Below, piece by piece: positions 35,389-46,269 of a DNA stretch of 64,000 nucleotides. The notes beneath the pieces are model-generated. The model ran no database searches. It was not told the origin of the DNA and saw only the letters and a list, made by a program, of their open reading frames with translations. The DNA comes from Dryomyza anilis (lineage: Eukaryota > Arthropoda > Insecta > Diptera > Dryomyzidae): NCBI GenBank assembly GCA_951804985.1, contig OX638135.1, positions 70,218,803 to 70,282,802 of the forward strand, given 5' to 3'. How positions within the stretch are numbered: the stretch's first letter is position 1; the number at the start of each line of letters is the position of its first letter. The translations under genes were made by a program, and so were the position numbers.

Positions 35389-35460
<72 letters not shown>
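35166..35460. repeat. Direct copy of gypsy 3' sequence plus (TA)n
   Basis: 35166-35348 repeats 33118-33300 (CAATTATAATATGTTTATTT through GATTGAATTAAT) in direct orientation. It is followed by TA dinucleotides to ~35460, with an internal mirror copy of the TTAATTCAATCACAAGC motif at 35374-35390. The same ~180 bp thus occurs three times: plus, minus, plus. Confidence 0.88.
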
Positions 35461-36240
35461 GTATATAACTTATTTACTTATAACTTAACTTATATGTGTT
35501 TTGCCTTGTTCATCTTCAATGGTTCGTTGTATGTGGTGCGTTGGATCTGTTGAGCTTCGATGGTTCTTGGGGAATTTGCAAATGGTTCTATCTCCAGTGG
35601 GCGTCGTCATGTTAATACTCTGGACTCTAAATCGTTCAGGAGAGTTTTGTCCCGTTGACTTGGTCGTCGATATGTTCGAGATGATTTTTTTTTTCTGCGA
35701 TCTTGTCAAACAAATTTTTGAATCATCTTGGTGCTCATGTCGCGTTATGTAGGATATTTTAGATTTCCGAATTGTTGATATCAGAAAACCTCGTGGTTCG
35801 ATATTGCATTGTTTCTTCTTTATGTAAGATTGAAGACATAATATTGCGATTTCTCCCTTTTTTTTTATTATACGTTTTTCAAGGTCCATTTTACATTTAG
35901 TATCTGGCAATTGTGGCAATTTTCAAGGTCCATTTTGCATCTTGTATTTGGCAATTGTGGCAATTGTAAAAATTCAATCATTGCAACCTACTTGTATTTG
36001 GTATAACAACAAGTTTGCGTTTAGTGTGTCCTGCTCCGTTTTCAAATATGCTGCCACTCTGCTTCGTTTCTTTATTTTTCTTTATACGAATCTGCTGGGC
36101 CTCTGCTTCACTACTTCTCCTTGTTGATAACACCAAGAGCTCTTTCCACATGTCCCCATTAAAGTCCCAAGAACCCAACGATCATCTATGTGTCATCTGA
36201 GTCAGTATCCAGCGCTATTGGTCACTCTAAATAACAGTTT
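35461..36240 (-). other. Gypsy 3' region, unassigned
   Basis: A minus-strand frame of 144 codons (35485-35919) gives a basic, serine/threonine-rich sequence (SQKKKIISNISTTKS, RSSTDPTHHIQRT) that I cannot match to integrase or envelope. An adjacent frame (35978-36178) is also unrecognised. A ~45-bp tandem duplication containing GGCAATTGTGGCAATT lies at 35881-35968. It could be an eroded distal pol region or untranslated sequence. Confidence 0.4.
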
Positions 36241-37640
36241 TTGTGCACTCGGATATTTTAAATGTACATGAAGCTTTTACTAACAATAGTTTTAATTTTG
36301 TTTAAATTATTTCAAAAGTGTGGTATGGTACTAATTTCTGTAAAATTAATATAATTTTCGTAAATTATATAATGGTTTCTGTACATTCGTCACAAGAAAA
36401 AGACTGATTTTAAGATGTTTAAATTACTTGAAATAAAGTATGGAACATTATTTGGAACATTACAAATAAAAAAAAAAATATTTCATATAATTTTTTTTTT
36501 AAATATATATGTACAAGAATATATTGTATATTGCATATACATATATATTATTTTCAATTTTCTCAAGAATTGTTGAATTTATTATATATACATATTTTTT
36601 TTTAACTGTGTTAATTTAGTTTAAAAATTTATTTAATTTCCAATACAAATTTGTATATCTCTTTTAAAAGTTTAATATAAAATTTTAGATAAAAATTAAA
36701 ATAAATGAATTAAATTTTTTTTTTTAAATTTTAATTCCCGTTATTTTTTTTTCATATATTTTTTCTTTTTTTTTCTTTTAAAAAAAAAATTAATAGTTAA
36801 TATCTGTTATTTATATATTTTTACTATATATTTTTTTCTTCTCTTCTTATTTTCTTCTTCTTTTTTTTCTTTTTATCTTCTTTTCTTATTTTCTTCCTTT
36901 TTTTTCCTTCTCTTTAATTAAAATTTTGATACCTCCTTCTTTTTTTTTTAATTTTAGTTCTCCTTTTCTTTTTTCATATATTTTTTATTTCTCTTTTTTT
37001 TCTCCTTTAAATTTAATATTATTATTCCCTTTTTTTTCTTCATTTTTTTTTCTCCTTTTTGTTCATCTCTTCTTATTATATTTTTTTCACTTTTTTTTTT
37101 CTTTAAAATTTAAAATTTCTTTTAATAAAAAAATAATATTTAATACCTATATATATATTTTCTCCATTTTATTTATTTTACTAATATGTTTCCTCTTTTT
37201 TTTCGATTCAATTATCAAAACTTTTTTTTAATTTTAACTGCACTAAATATTTTAATGCATAAATCCCTATTTTTTTAAATTTTAATTTCTTTGTTTTTGT
37301 TTTTTTTTTATATCTGTTATAAATTTATATTTAATTCCTGTTTTTTTTTTATTCTACTATAATATTTTCCTGTTCCCTTTATTTTAAGTTTAACTGTACT
37401 AAATATTTATATATCTCTTGTTTTTTGTTTTAAATTTGAATACTAACTGATAATTTTCTTCTTTAAGTAATTTAAATTATTATAAGTAAGTTCTTCAAAT
37501 TCATTTATGTATTTGCTATATTTAAGCTTATTCAAATTGAATTATATTAATGTACAAAGTACCTTTGATATCTCTGCATGTAATTAAATATAATTGGAGT
37601 TGCGATTTATTTTTTAAAAATGTTTAATATGTTATTATAT
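36241..37640. other. Extremely AT-rich, T-run-rich segment
   Basis: No gene seen. Dominated by homopolymer T runs and TTTTCTT/ATTTTT tracts, especially 36770-37230. The phenylalanine-rich frame at 36926-37231 is a composition artefact. It lies where integrase would be expected in a gypsy element (downstream of RNase H on the minus strand). Confidence 0.6.
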
Positions 37641-37885
37641 TATTTTCGTGTACTTATATAAGTTATATTATATGATATTTATTTGCATTGTTTATGGTAT
37701 CAAAACAAACTGCAAGATCTGCATTTATATGCCAGCTATGAACGCTCGCTTCACGTATGATATTCATACGTTCGTACACATTGCATATGTGCTTCAGCAT
37801 GAAACACTTGGGTGTAATGACCCTTTGCAAGGTTTGTTAGCTTGCGCCATTAATTATAGGTCAGTAATGCAATTGTTGGTTTGCG
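37641..37885. other. Segment downstream of gypsy RNase H
   Basis: Less AT-rich than its left neighbour but without a recognisable product on either strand. The minus strand immediately after the RNase H coding end does not yield the zinc-binding or DDE motifs of integrase. Confidence 0.4.
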
Positions 37886-38690
37886 TTATCTGCATTGAAT
37901 ACGACAATGCAGAAAAGTTTGTACTACAACTACTTTTTCAGTATTATTCGGTATGCGGCTAAGCGCATCAGCGTTTAAATTACTTTTTCCCGGTTTGTAA
38001 TGAATTTCGAAATCATATTCCGATAATTTGTGTCGGAAACGCGCAAGAGTTGATGTCTGATCTTTTAAATTTGCTATACCCTTTAGGGGCTGATAATCTG
38101 TATAAATTTTAAATGACCTTCCCAAAAGATATGCCCTAAAATTCATTGTTGCCCATACAATTGCCAAAAATTCTTTCTCATAGTAGAGAAGCGTGTTTCC
38201 GCATCGTTAAGAGACCTACTGGCAAACGCAATCGGACGGTCGCTTCCAACTTCACCTTGCGAAAGAACCGCGCCAATTTCTTCGTTACTGGCGTCTGTCG
38301 TGAGCAAAAAGGGTTCGTTAAAATCCTGATACGTTAGTATGGGTGGTGACATAATCGCCGCCTTAAGTTTTAAAAATGAATTCTGACAATTTTCATTCCA
38401 TATGAACTTAGCGTTCTTTTTAAGCAAACAGTTTATTGGTAATGACAGTTTCGCCATACCACCTATAAATTTTCTGTAATAATTAATTAAGCCTAAAAAT
38501 GCTTGAACTTCCTTCCTATTTTTCGGCACTGGAATATTTTTTACACACTCTACTTTGCCTGGTCTGGTAGGGCACCTAACTGAGAACACTTATGTCCTAA
38601 ATATATAACATCGCGTCGCAAAAACTGACATTTTTCTGTATTTAATTCAAATTATGTTCTCTCAGCATTTGCAAAGCCTTGCATAGCCTA
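37886..38690 (-). pseudogene. Gypsy RNase H and RT thumb/connection
   Basis: Minus-strand frames: KNRKEVQAFLGLINYYRKFI and WNENCQNSFLKLK (connection), TTDASNEEIGAVLSQ and [17 protein letters not shown] (RNase H start), then after a shift near 38155 [49 protein letters not shown]. These are the standard gypsy blocks FLGL.NYYR, TDAS and NADALSR. The two frames overlap around 38143-38167, and another break separates this part from the palm domain near 38600-38690. Confidence 0.88.
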
Positions 38691-39645
38691 TGCTCGCTGC
38701 TGCTAAATTATTTCCATAAACCACTATGTCATCTAAATAAACAAAACAGTCAATACCCTGTAAGCCTGTTAGTATGTGGTTCATTATCCTTTGAAAAGTG
38801 GCAGGTGCCCCCGTTAAACCGAATGGCATTCTGTAAAATTCGAAATGATCAAGACCTGTACTGAAAGCAGTTTTTTCTGTGTCACTATCTTCAACTAGAA
38901 CCTGATGGTAACCACTTGCTAAATCTAGTGTTGAAAAATACCGACTATGATCTAACTAGTCTAAAATCTCATCTATTCGTGGTATAGAAAATACCTGTTG
39001 AATGGTGAAGTCATTTAATTTTCGAAAATCTATAACCAGTCTCCATTTCTTATTGCCATCTTTATCGCCCTTTTTAGGTACCAATAATAATGGGGAATTC
39101 CAAGGCGACATGCTTGGTGAAATAATTCCATCGGCTAACATCATTGATACTTGTCTTCTAATCTCCTTTATATGCATATGAGGAAGTTTATGCTGTTTCT
39201 GATTTATTGGTGGCTGATTCCATTGTGTGGGTATTTCATGTTTTAATATCGGAGTGAATGTTAATTCATCCCCTTCCAAATGAAAAACGTCATGATGTGA
39301 TAAGCAAATATTTTGCAAAGATGCAACTTTTTCTTTATTTAATGATTTATCGATCTTTACATTTCCTAATAATCTATCAATTCTATTTTTAATATTAACC
39401 GAGTTTATTGTATTTATTGTAGAACTCGTCTTTGTTGCTTCATTATATTTGTTAAAATTTGAAAATTGTGGCTTGAAATTGCTATCAATGGTCACCTCCA
39501 TATCGGTGGCATTTAAAATTGATGCATATACTCTATTTCTTCTAACGTTTGTTAAACTATCTCCCAAATATACTCCTGGCTGCATTTCCTGTTTGTACAA
39601 GAAAACTATAGGAATTCTTGTTGTTAACGGCAGTGATACAACCAT
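38691..39645 (-). pseudogene. Gypsy reverse transcriptase, one premature stop
   Basis: Minus strand from 39645: HDVFHLEGDELTFTPILKHE, MLADGIISPSMSPWNSPLLL, WRLVIDFRKLND, IPRIDEILD, then an in-frame TAG at 38956-38958, after which the same frame continues LDHSRYFSTLDLASGYHQV (motif A), FYRMPFGLTGAPATFQR (motif B) and FVYLDDIVVYG (motif C; YLDD at 38728-38739). The stop is one base from a glutamine codon, so it is a simple nonsense mutation in an otherwise well preserved palm. The product would copy element RNA into DNA; as it stands it is not functional. Confidence 0.9.
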
Positions 39646-39823
39646 GCACCCTGATTTGTTGATTAAAATTAATATTTTCTATGTCTTGCAATGATTTTAA
39701 TGGAAATTTAACAAGGTGATTTTTGTCTTCATCAAAAAATTTAATTTTTTTATTTAACGCATTTATTATAGATCTGTTCCAGAGATAGTCACGCCCGACA
39801 ATTACATCTGCTGGTACCCCTTG

Positions 39824-40361
39824 TTAAAATGACACAACGTGTAGCGTTAAACTCACGTTTTCTATGTTTGTGTGCTGAATCTTAGTGGAGCCTATGGTTC
39901 TAACGCATCCACCAAAAGCACCACTCAGATCTTTCTGAATATTTTCATTAAAATTCGGCAAATGTGCCATCCTATTTTCTTTAATCAGGCTGGACTCAGC
40001 TCCAGAATCCACTAACTAAGTAAGTTTTTCCATTTTTTGCTGCCTCGCAAGGTACTTCAATGAACACTTCACTCGTATCAGATATCTTATAACACTCTCC
40101 ATGCCGGTTAAATATTTTACGATGCTTGCCTAATTGTGAAGCTAATTTCATTTTCTTCGACATAAATTTACTCTTAAAATTATTAGCAACTGAAGACAAT
40201 TTAATTTTACAGATCGTGAATTTATTATACATTTCTGACGATAAAATGCACATAGCGCTAATAATAAAAAGAAATATTGAAATTACTTCATTGCAAATTA
40301 TAGTCGACCCTGTACGGAATGTATCCACTGTCTTGCCAGACGTTTGATCTACAATTCCCAA
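39824..40361 (-). pseudogene. Gypsy aspartic protease region
   Basis: One frame gives EVFIEVPCEAAKNGKTYLV; after a shift near 40010 the next continues DSGAESSLIKENRMAHL, the retropepsin active-site loop (D-S-G-A). Upstream of it is a hydrophobic stretch (NEVISIFLFIISAMCIL) and lysine-rich sequence without known motifs. The pieces are in the correct place between gag zinc knuckles and reverse transcriptase. Confidence 0.8.
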
Positions 40362-40737
40362 ATTTTCAGGGCAGTTAATTACAACTTTCTTTTTATTTGA
40401 TTTACTTTTGATTTTATTATTCTTGATTTTAATATTTTTAACTTCCGATTCAATTGGTTTTACTTCTTTACTTTATTTGCTTTCTTTATAATTTGTTTAT
40501 TTTTAATTTCCTTAATTCCTATATTCTGTTCATTATTCGCGTCAAGTTGTGTATTATTATTATTTAGTTCATTATATGTTTTTGTTGGAAGATTTTTATC
40601 TTCATTAATATATGTTTTTACTTTTTGTTCTTCATTTTCTGCGTTAATAATACTCGCTGTTTTATTTTGTTGTAGTGTCCTCTTTGCAACTTCTACAACT
40701 ACTGGCCTTACTTCACTATTTGCTAAGGGTCCCCAGT

Positions 40738-42256
40738 TTAGTGGCCTTGACTGGGCCCTTGGTAGTTTCCCTGTGGACTGCTATTATTATTCCATGCATC
40801 ATATTTACGTTTGGCATAACAATTCATAATAACATGTCCGACCTTTCTGCACCAAGTGCAATATTTAGTGGGACTGTTTGCAAAATTCCCATTACCTTGA
40901 AAAACTTGTGTGTCGCGTTTAACACGACAATCCCCCTCGACGTGTCCCCCTCTATGGCACCAATCGCATCTCAATCCTGGAGCAACCCCGCCTTGGTTCT
41001 GGATGCCACCTTGACCATTTACCTGAGGTACGGGTGGCTGACTTCCTTGGGGGCAGTATGTCCTGGAAAAACATTCCGACCCGAACGATCTGCACACTGT
41101 TCATGTCCATAGGTACGACAGTCACTGCAATACGGAGTATTTCTCCGTGTATGATATTCATCCCTCAGATGTCCCTTCTTCTTGCAAAAAAAAACATGTA
41201 GGTGTAGGCTGCTTCATACCTACATTTTGTGTTTTCTCTTCCGTCTCCTTTTTTTCATTGCCTTGGCCACCTAATGCATAACGATTATTTGGCATGAAGG
41301 CCGATGAAGGCTCATTGAAATGGACTCCAAACTTGTCTATGCCCGTTAACTCCCTGACTCCTTTTGTATCATCGGTATGGTCCAATGCCTCTTCCACCAA
41401 TTTCTCCAGTGTTGTTTGCTTACTGCTCAACATGAGCATTCGCAAAGTGTAATCCCGAAGTCCTAACTTAAATGAGCTTTTAACTAAATTATTGAATTCA
41501 ATAACGAACACGTCGTCTCGTATCATTATATTTACATTTAAACGTGCTTAATGCTGCCGACTGCAGGTTAACCAAACGCATCGAGAAAGATATACTACAT
41601 TCCCTTGGATACTGAGATGCCTTTCTAATGTCATATTGAATGGCATCTACTGACCTACATTCCAAGTACGTATTCCTTAACAAATTGTATAAATCATCTA
41701 TTGTGTCAAACTCCGAACCTAAGCGAACCCTAACGCTTTTAATAAACTCCTTCATTTGTTCAGGCTTCAGTTCTGCCCTCACCATTTCACATCCTTCAAT
41801 AAAACGGTGAAGATCCGTCCTCAGCGATGATGAGTCTGCACCTGCAAAATCTGGCACCGCATCTTTAACGAATTTCGCGACTTCGTCTAATCCCATGTTG
41901 CCCTGTGTTGTGATGTCGTCACTTTCTATGGTATCCTTGTGGTATAAGGATGTCTCGTGCGTTGACTTAACCTCCTCGTTCAAATATCTAATACGCGCGT
42001 TCAACTCCTGTATTTTGTTGTTCGCTTCCTCCAACGTCGCGTACTCCTCCCTTGCCTGGCGTCTGACAGAATTATTTATTGAGTTCTCAGAAATATTCAT
42101 TTCTTTCAATAAATTTCTTAATTTAATGTTTTCCTCTTCTATTTTAGCTGTTTCTTCTAACTCTGCTGTACGTTTTAAACAATAATCGTTTAAAGGTTTT
42201 CTCAACACGTCAACTAATCTTTCTAATTCAGTATTGTTGGTACAAATTGCGACCAT
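40738..42256 (-). pseudogene. Gypsy gag with two zinc knuckles, frameshifted
   Basis: The N-terminal 252 codons (42256-41498) contain a coiled-coil-like charged stretch (RTAELEETAKIEEENIKLRN) and a capsid-like region (KEFIKSVRVRLGSEFDTIDD, LRNTYLECRSVDAIQYDIRK). The frame shifts near 41520 to FVIEFNNLVKSSFKLGLRD and LEKLVEEALDHT, and again near 41160. The C-terminus (41097-40738) has two CCHC zinc knuckles, CDWCHRGGHVEGDC and CTWCRKVGHVIMNC, which bind nucleic acid in retroelement nucleocapsids. A third, imperfect cysteine cluster lies near 41100-41195. Confidence 0.88.
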
Positions 42257-42474
42257 AATTTTTAAACAAATCTGTCCAATTCGCTAGATAGCTTTTGAAT
42301 ATACGCATTTAATTCATTAGTATCTGCCATTAAATATTTCCAATCAATTTAAAACGTTATCTTTATCTTTTAATTAAAAAAAATAAATTTCATCAAGTTG
42401 TAATTGCAAATTTCAATGAAACAAAAATGTTACCCAAACAACAACGATATCAATTTTGGCATTCATGAAGAATA

Positions 42475-42851
42475 ACCAGAGAATATATATTTGATATAGA
42501 GTTTCCATACAGGTGGTTTCGCTGCCACTTTTGTCAAATAAATTCAAACATTGGTTATGTGGAAATTAAAACAAAAATGTTGTCAACAGACACCTTTTCA
42601 AATCAATATTCTGATGTTTTCTGCCACATTTTTGGACAGAAAAATAATTAAAATTTATAAGGCGTTGGATTGCAATATATTTTGGTAAGTTTGGTTGCAA
42701 ATTATCCTCCGACAGATCCAGTTTTGTGCATTGTTTTCCTCTGTTAACTTCAATCTGTTCAATGTTTAACCAATTCCACATACCCAATTTTTTCGGCAGC
42801 GACGCCAGCAAACTGGGAAGGAAACTCTATGTCAAATGTATACTCTCTGGT
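42475..42851. mobile_element. 377-bp element with 32-bp terminal inverted repeats
   Basis: Left terminus ACCAGAGAATATATATTTGA..., right terminus the reverse complement ACCAGAGAGTATACATTTGA..., 32 bp each with about three mismatches. Flanks GAATAAC and GTATAAC, next to the CAGAG core, look like an imperfect 7-bp duplication. It contains an 81-codon minus-strand frame (42566-42811) of unknown nature. The size and termini suit a MITE; superfamily not assigned. Confidence 0.78.
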
Positions 42852-42875
42852 ATAACTATAAACTATATTTTTTTT

Positions 42876-43041
42876 TAAGATATTGTCTTAACGTACTCAA
42901 GGTCCAGTCGGTACAAATTGGGTGTTTTGTACCAACAAATAAAACAACAAACAATTGGCAAAATGCATTGAGTGCCAGATCGTACAGCTGTTTCAGAGGC
43001 AGCCAAGCCCCTTCATCAGCGATCTTTCTCTGCAGATTCTA
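42876..43041. repeat. Direct repeat, copy 1, in gypsy leader
   Basis: Contains GATATTGTCTTAACGTACTC, GGTGTTTTGTACCAACAAAT and TCATCAGCGATCTTTCTCTG. Copy 2 is at 43354-43519 with only a handful of substitutions. Spacing is about 478 bp. Confidence 0.88.
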
Positions 43042-43353
43042 CATTTTAAGTCGCCTAAGTTTTCCTTCTCCAATAAACACAATAAGAATTATGTGCATTG
43101 AAGAAAGAACCAAAAGCAAAAATGTAAAAACTGCATCAACTCAAGATTTTGCCAAAGTTGTTGTTGCGTGCAGCAATTTGCTACGTATAGGCTGCAGAGT
43201 TTCCACAGAATCAAATACGTAGGCTGCACTTTGTATAAAAAATTGATTTTTTATTATTTTTAAAAAATATAAAAAATCCTTTAGATTTTAAACGCCGCGC
43301 ACTGCGTTAACAATTAATTGTTTTTGTTTTACGACCTCTTTTGATTATTTTAA

Positions 43354-43519
43354 GATATTGTCTTAACGTGCTCAAGGTCCTGTCGGTACAAATTGGGTGT
43401 TTTGTACCAACAAATAAAACAACAAACAATTGGCAAAATGCATTGAGTGGCAGATCGTACAGCTGTTTCAGAGGCAGCCAAGCCCCTTCATCAGCGATCT
43501 TTCTCTGCAGATTCTATAT
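43354..43519. repeat. Direct repeat, copy 2, in gypsy leader
   Basis: Near-identical to 42876-43041. The end drifts into short TATTTCAAGTCTATATT repeats. The pair could be the LTR-like ends of a small non-autonomous element or a tandem duplication of leader sequence. Confidence 0.88.
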
Positions 43520-44460
43520 TTCAAGTCTATATTCTACATTTCAAGTCTATATTTTTTTTTTTTCAAATTTATATTGAAGTATTTTTTTTTTCAAATCTGT
43601 TTTCTATAACATTGGAAAAATAAAAATAATTTTATTTTTCCAAATAAAAAAAAAATAAAATAAAAAATTATGTGTATATTCGATTACTCAAGATTGTCAA
43701 AAAAAAATTTTAACATACAATGATTTTTTAATATAAATTTTTTATTATTTTTAAAATCATAACAGCAATTAGTGCTGTGTTCACACGCTTTAAAATTTAA
43801 TGAAATCATTTAGTTTTTATTTGTTATACACTAGAGGGTCCGTAGTTTGGAATCTCAGTGTTATTTCAATTATTATATTGTCCTTTTTCTTTTCAGACAA
43901 TTTGTAAAATTTCGACTTTTTAATAAAAATATGATTAAATTAAAATGTATGTAATCGCTGTTACTATGTAATTATTTTCATAGCACAGAAGACGTTTAAG
44001 AGAAATGTCAATTGTAAATTTATTATTTAGAATATTATAAAATATTAAAATTTCTTGAATATTTCTAAATGTTACTCCTGACTACACATCGCATTTTATT
44101 TTTCATTTAGTTTGATATAAAAATTAATTCTCATACTAATAGTATGAATTATTTTATTATACACTAGAGGGTCCGTAGTTCGGATTCGCAGTGTGTATTT
44201 TCTTTTATATATTTAATTTTTATATTTTTAAATTATTTAGAATGTTTAATCATTTTTTATTTATAACTTTAAAAAACTCTCCCTATCTCTATAACAAAAA
44301 AAAAAAACAAAATATAATTAAATCCAGTTTTCAAAGCTCCCTTTTTTTTAAATTAAAAAAAAAATAATTAAAATTTTTAATCACTTACCATTATGGTTAC
44401 TTTTCCTTCTCGTCCTCCTTCCTTGGTACTTCTTTCCACTCTCAATCCTTGAGAGGTTGC

Positions 44461-44476
44461 TACCGGCTGCGCCAAA
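44461..44476 (-). promoter_or_regulatory. Gypsy primer-binding site
   Basis: On the minus strand the LTR end TTTTACAACA is followed by TTTGGCGCAGCCGGTA. TGGCGCAGCCGGTAG differs by one base from the TGGCGCAGTCGGTAG site that I recall for 17.6/297-type fly elements, which use a serine tRNA. The subgroup is an inference. Confidence 0.78.
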
Positions 44477-45124
44477 TGTTGTAAAATTTAGTTGTTTTAT
44501 TTTACATATATTGATTTATTTTACAATTTAATTAATCAAAAGACACTTTTTATTATTTTGGTACTTCCACTTGAGGTTGGTTAAACTACAATATTTTAAG
44601 TTGCAACGAAAGGTATTAACAATAACTTCGTTGCAAGCTTTTCTTAAATTCTATTTTCATAATGTTCTAGTGAATTTTCACTTTCACTTAATTTTGGTGT
44701 ACGTGACTTTTGAAGAATGTCCGACTTGCAGTTTTTGGCTGACACCAATTGCGAAATAGTATAATTGTTGGAGAACCGCTGCTTGGCTTATTTTAACATA
44801 GACCCAAAATTATGCAATGGAAAATTGTATTGCAAGAGGTGTGGTCTACGTAAAGCTTTAGTGCTTTGCCACGTTGTTGCCAACGTGAAGCTTCTGTTAA
44901 CTGTGCAAGCTAACTTGAAAGAGGTGTGGTCTAAGCATAGCTTTAGCGCTTTGCCAAATTATTATCATTGTTGCCAACGTGAAGCTTTAGGACAATGCTA
45001 TGAACATGTTGCTGTACAACATGAGTTCAACATGATATGAAAAACATGATGCGCTCAACATGTGTACAGCAACATCCAAAACTGAATGAATAGTGAAGAA
45101 CCATAAAGAAAAGAAAAATGTGTG
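44477..45124 (-). repeat. Gypsy 5' LTR, outer end truncated
   Basis: Aligns with 32293-32942 but has a different arrangement of the internal TTTAGCGCTTTGCC repeats (44840-44960) and stops at GAAAAATGTGTGA, about 15 bp before the expected CACAACA terminus. BEL coding resumes at once (ATGTTCTCAAAAGG). Confidence 0.9.
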
Positions 45125-45822
45125 AATGTTCTCAAAAGGTTTGTCGAAAGACGTGGGCTCCCGCAGAAGATCTACTGCGACAACGCAACCAACTTCGTGG
45201 GAGCAGACATGAAGCTGCAGGACCTTCAAGAGGCATTCAGGACACAGACGCCGACGCCGACGCCGAGGGCGCCACACTTCGGGGGACTGTGGGAAGCTGC
45301 TGTCAAGTCCGCCAAGAACCAGCTGATGTGTACCGTGGGCAACGCACTGCTCACGGCCTAGGAAATGCACACGGAGCTCGTCGAGGTAGAGGCCGTGCTC
45401 AATTCGCGACCAATCGCTCCGATGAGTCAGGACCCGAACGACGGCGAAGCGCTAACTCCAGCGCACCTGCTAATCGGAGGGCCACTGCGTTCGCTACCGC
45501 CAGAATCCGTCCCAGCGACAAAATGATGTGCTTGATGGGATGGCATCACTTATGCGATCTCAAGCAGAGTTTCTGGCGCTCGTGGTCCAGAGACTACATC
45601 CTGGGGCTGTAGCCGCGCCACAAGTGGATCGTCGACCAGCCCAATCTGGCAATCGGCAGGCACGTCGTAATGCACGACGACAACCTCCCGTCGCAGCAGT
45701 GTATGCTCGGGAGAGTAGAAGCGGTGATCGTCGGTCAGGACACCAAGGTTCGCGTCGATGACGTCAGAACCGGCGTTCATAGGAGTCCAATCCACAAACT
45801 GACAATAGTGCCTGATAATTGA
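45125..45822 (+). pseudogene. BEL/Pao integrase C-terminal part
   Basis: Resumes the interrupted integrase: VLKRFVERRGLPQKIYCDNA, TNFVGADMKLQDLQEAF, then a deletion with a GACGCC repeat, PHFGGLWEAAVKSAKNQL, an in-frame TAG at 45359-45361, EAVLNSRPIAPMS and LTPAHLLIGGPL. After a shift near 45530 the C-terminal domain follows: FWRSWSRDYILGL, a TAG, PRHKW, GRVEAVIVGQDTKVRVDDVR and SPIHKLTIVP. The catalytic aspartate (CDNATNF) and glutamate (GLWEAAVKS) are present. This stretch is strikingly GC-richer than the pol sequence left of the insertion. Confidence 0.87.
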
Positions 45823-45848
45823 ACACAGCTGTTCTTTAACGTGGCCGG

Positions 45849-46154
45849 TGTCGAATCACTTCAAGTGATTGTTTTGTTTTCAATTGAATTTTTATTTTTA
45901 ATTTGAATTACTTTTTTTATTATCTTTTTAATTTTTTTTATTACTACTTTTTTAATTGAATTACTTTTATTTTTAATGCACTAAGCAACACTAATTTTAA
46001 GAAATGCATTTTATAATGAAATAAAAAGAGCATTCGTTTTGTTACCGCCACCATCGCAACGAGTTTTAATTTGGGTCCCAATATATAAGTATAAAAAACA
46101 ACAAAAATATTAAACGAAAATAATTTCGTTCTTCAAAAATATTAAGAAAATTCA
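45849..46154 (+). repeat. BEL/Pao 3' LTR
   Basis: 306 bp from TGTCGAATCACTT to ATTCA, preceded by GTGGCCGG. Shares TGCACTAAGCAACA, TGTTACCGCCACC and AATAATTTCGTT blocks with the 5' LTR but lacks its 686-bp insertion. Confidence 0.9.
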
Positions 46155-46159
46155 CTTGT
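46155..46159. repeat. BEL/Pao target-site duplication, right
   Basis: CTTGT, identical to 27928-27932, directly after the 3' LTR. Confidence 0.85.
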
Positions 46160-46269
46160 TAACGAACTTTTAAATTTTTTTATTTTTTTTATTTAATTTT
46201 TTTTATATATGTGATATTTTTTGAGGGATTTTTAATGCCTGAGGGATTTTATGTGAGATTTTTTATTGT

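Larger units (their letters stand above)
42257..44460 (-). other. Gypsy leader with internal insertions and repeats
   Basis: About 2.2 kb separate gag from the primer-binding site, unusually long. It holds a 377-bp inverted-repeat element, a ~170-bp direct repeat pair, and a second short direct repeat pair (43824-43862 and 44158-44196, both TATACACTAGAGGGTCCGTA). The rest is AT-rich without genes. Confidence 0.6.

Noticed and set aside
35485..35919. A 144-codon minus-strand frame considered as gypsy envelope or integrase
   Set aside because: No signal peptide, transmembrane segment, cysteine pattern, zinc-binding or DDE motif; composition is low-complexity basic/polar.
36926..37231. A 101-codon phenylalanine-rich frame resembling a membrane protein
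   Set aside because: Hydrophobicity comes from T-run composition (TTT codons); no conserved pattern and no neighbouring gene signals.
44765..45040. A 91-codon frame with several cysteines
   Set aside because: Lies entirely in the gypsy LTR and covers its internal repeats; parallel frames occur in the other LTR copies with breaks.
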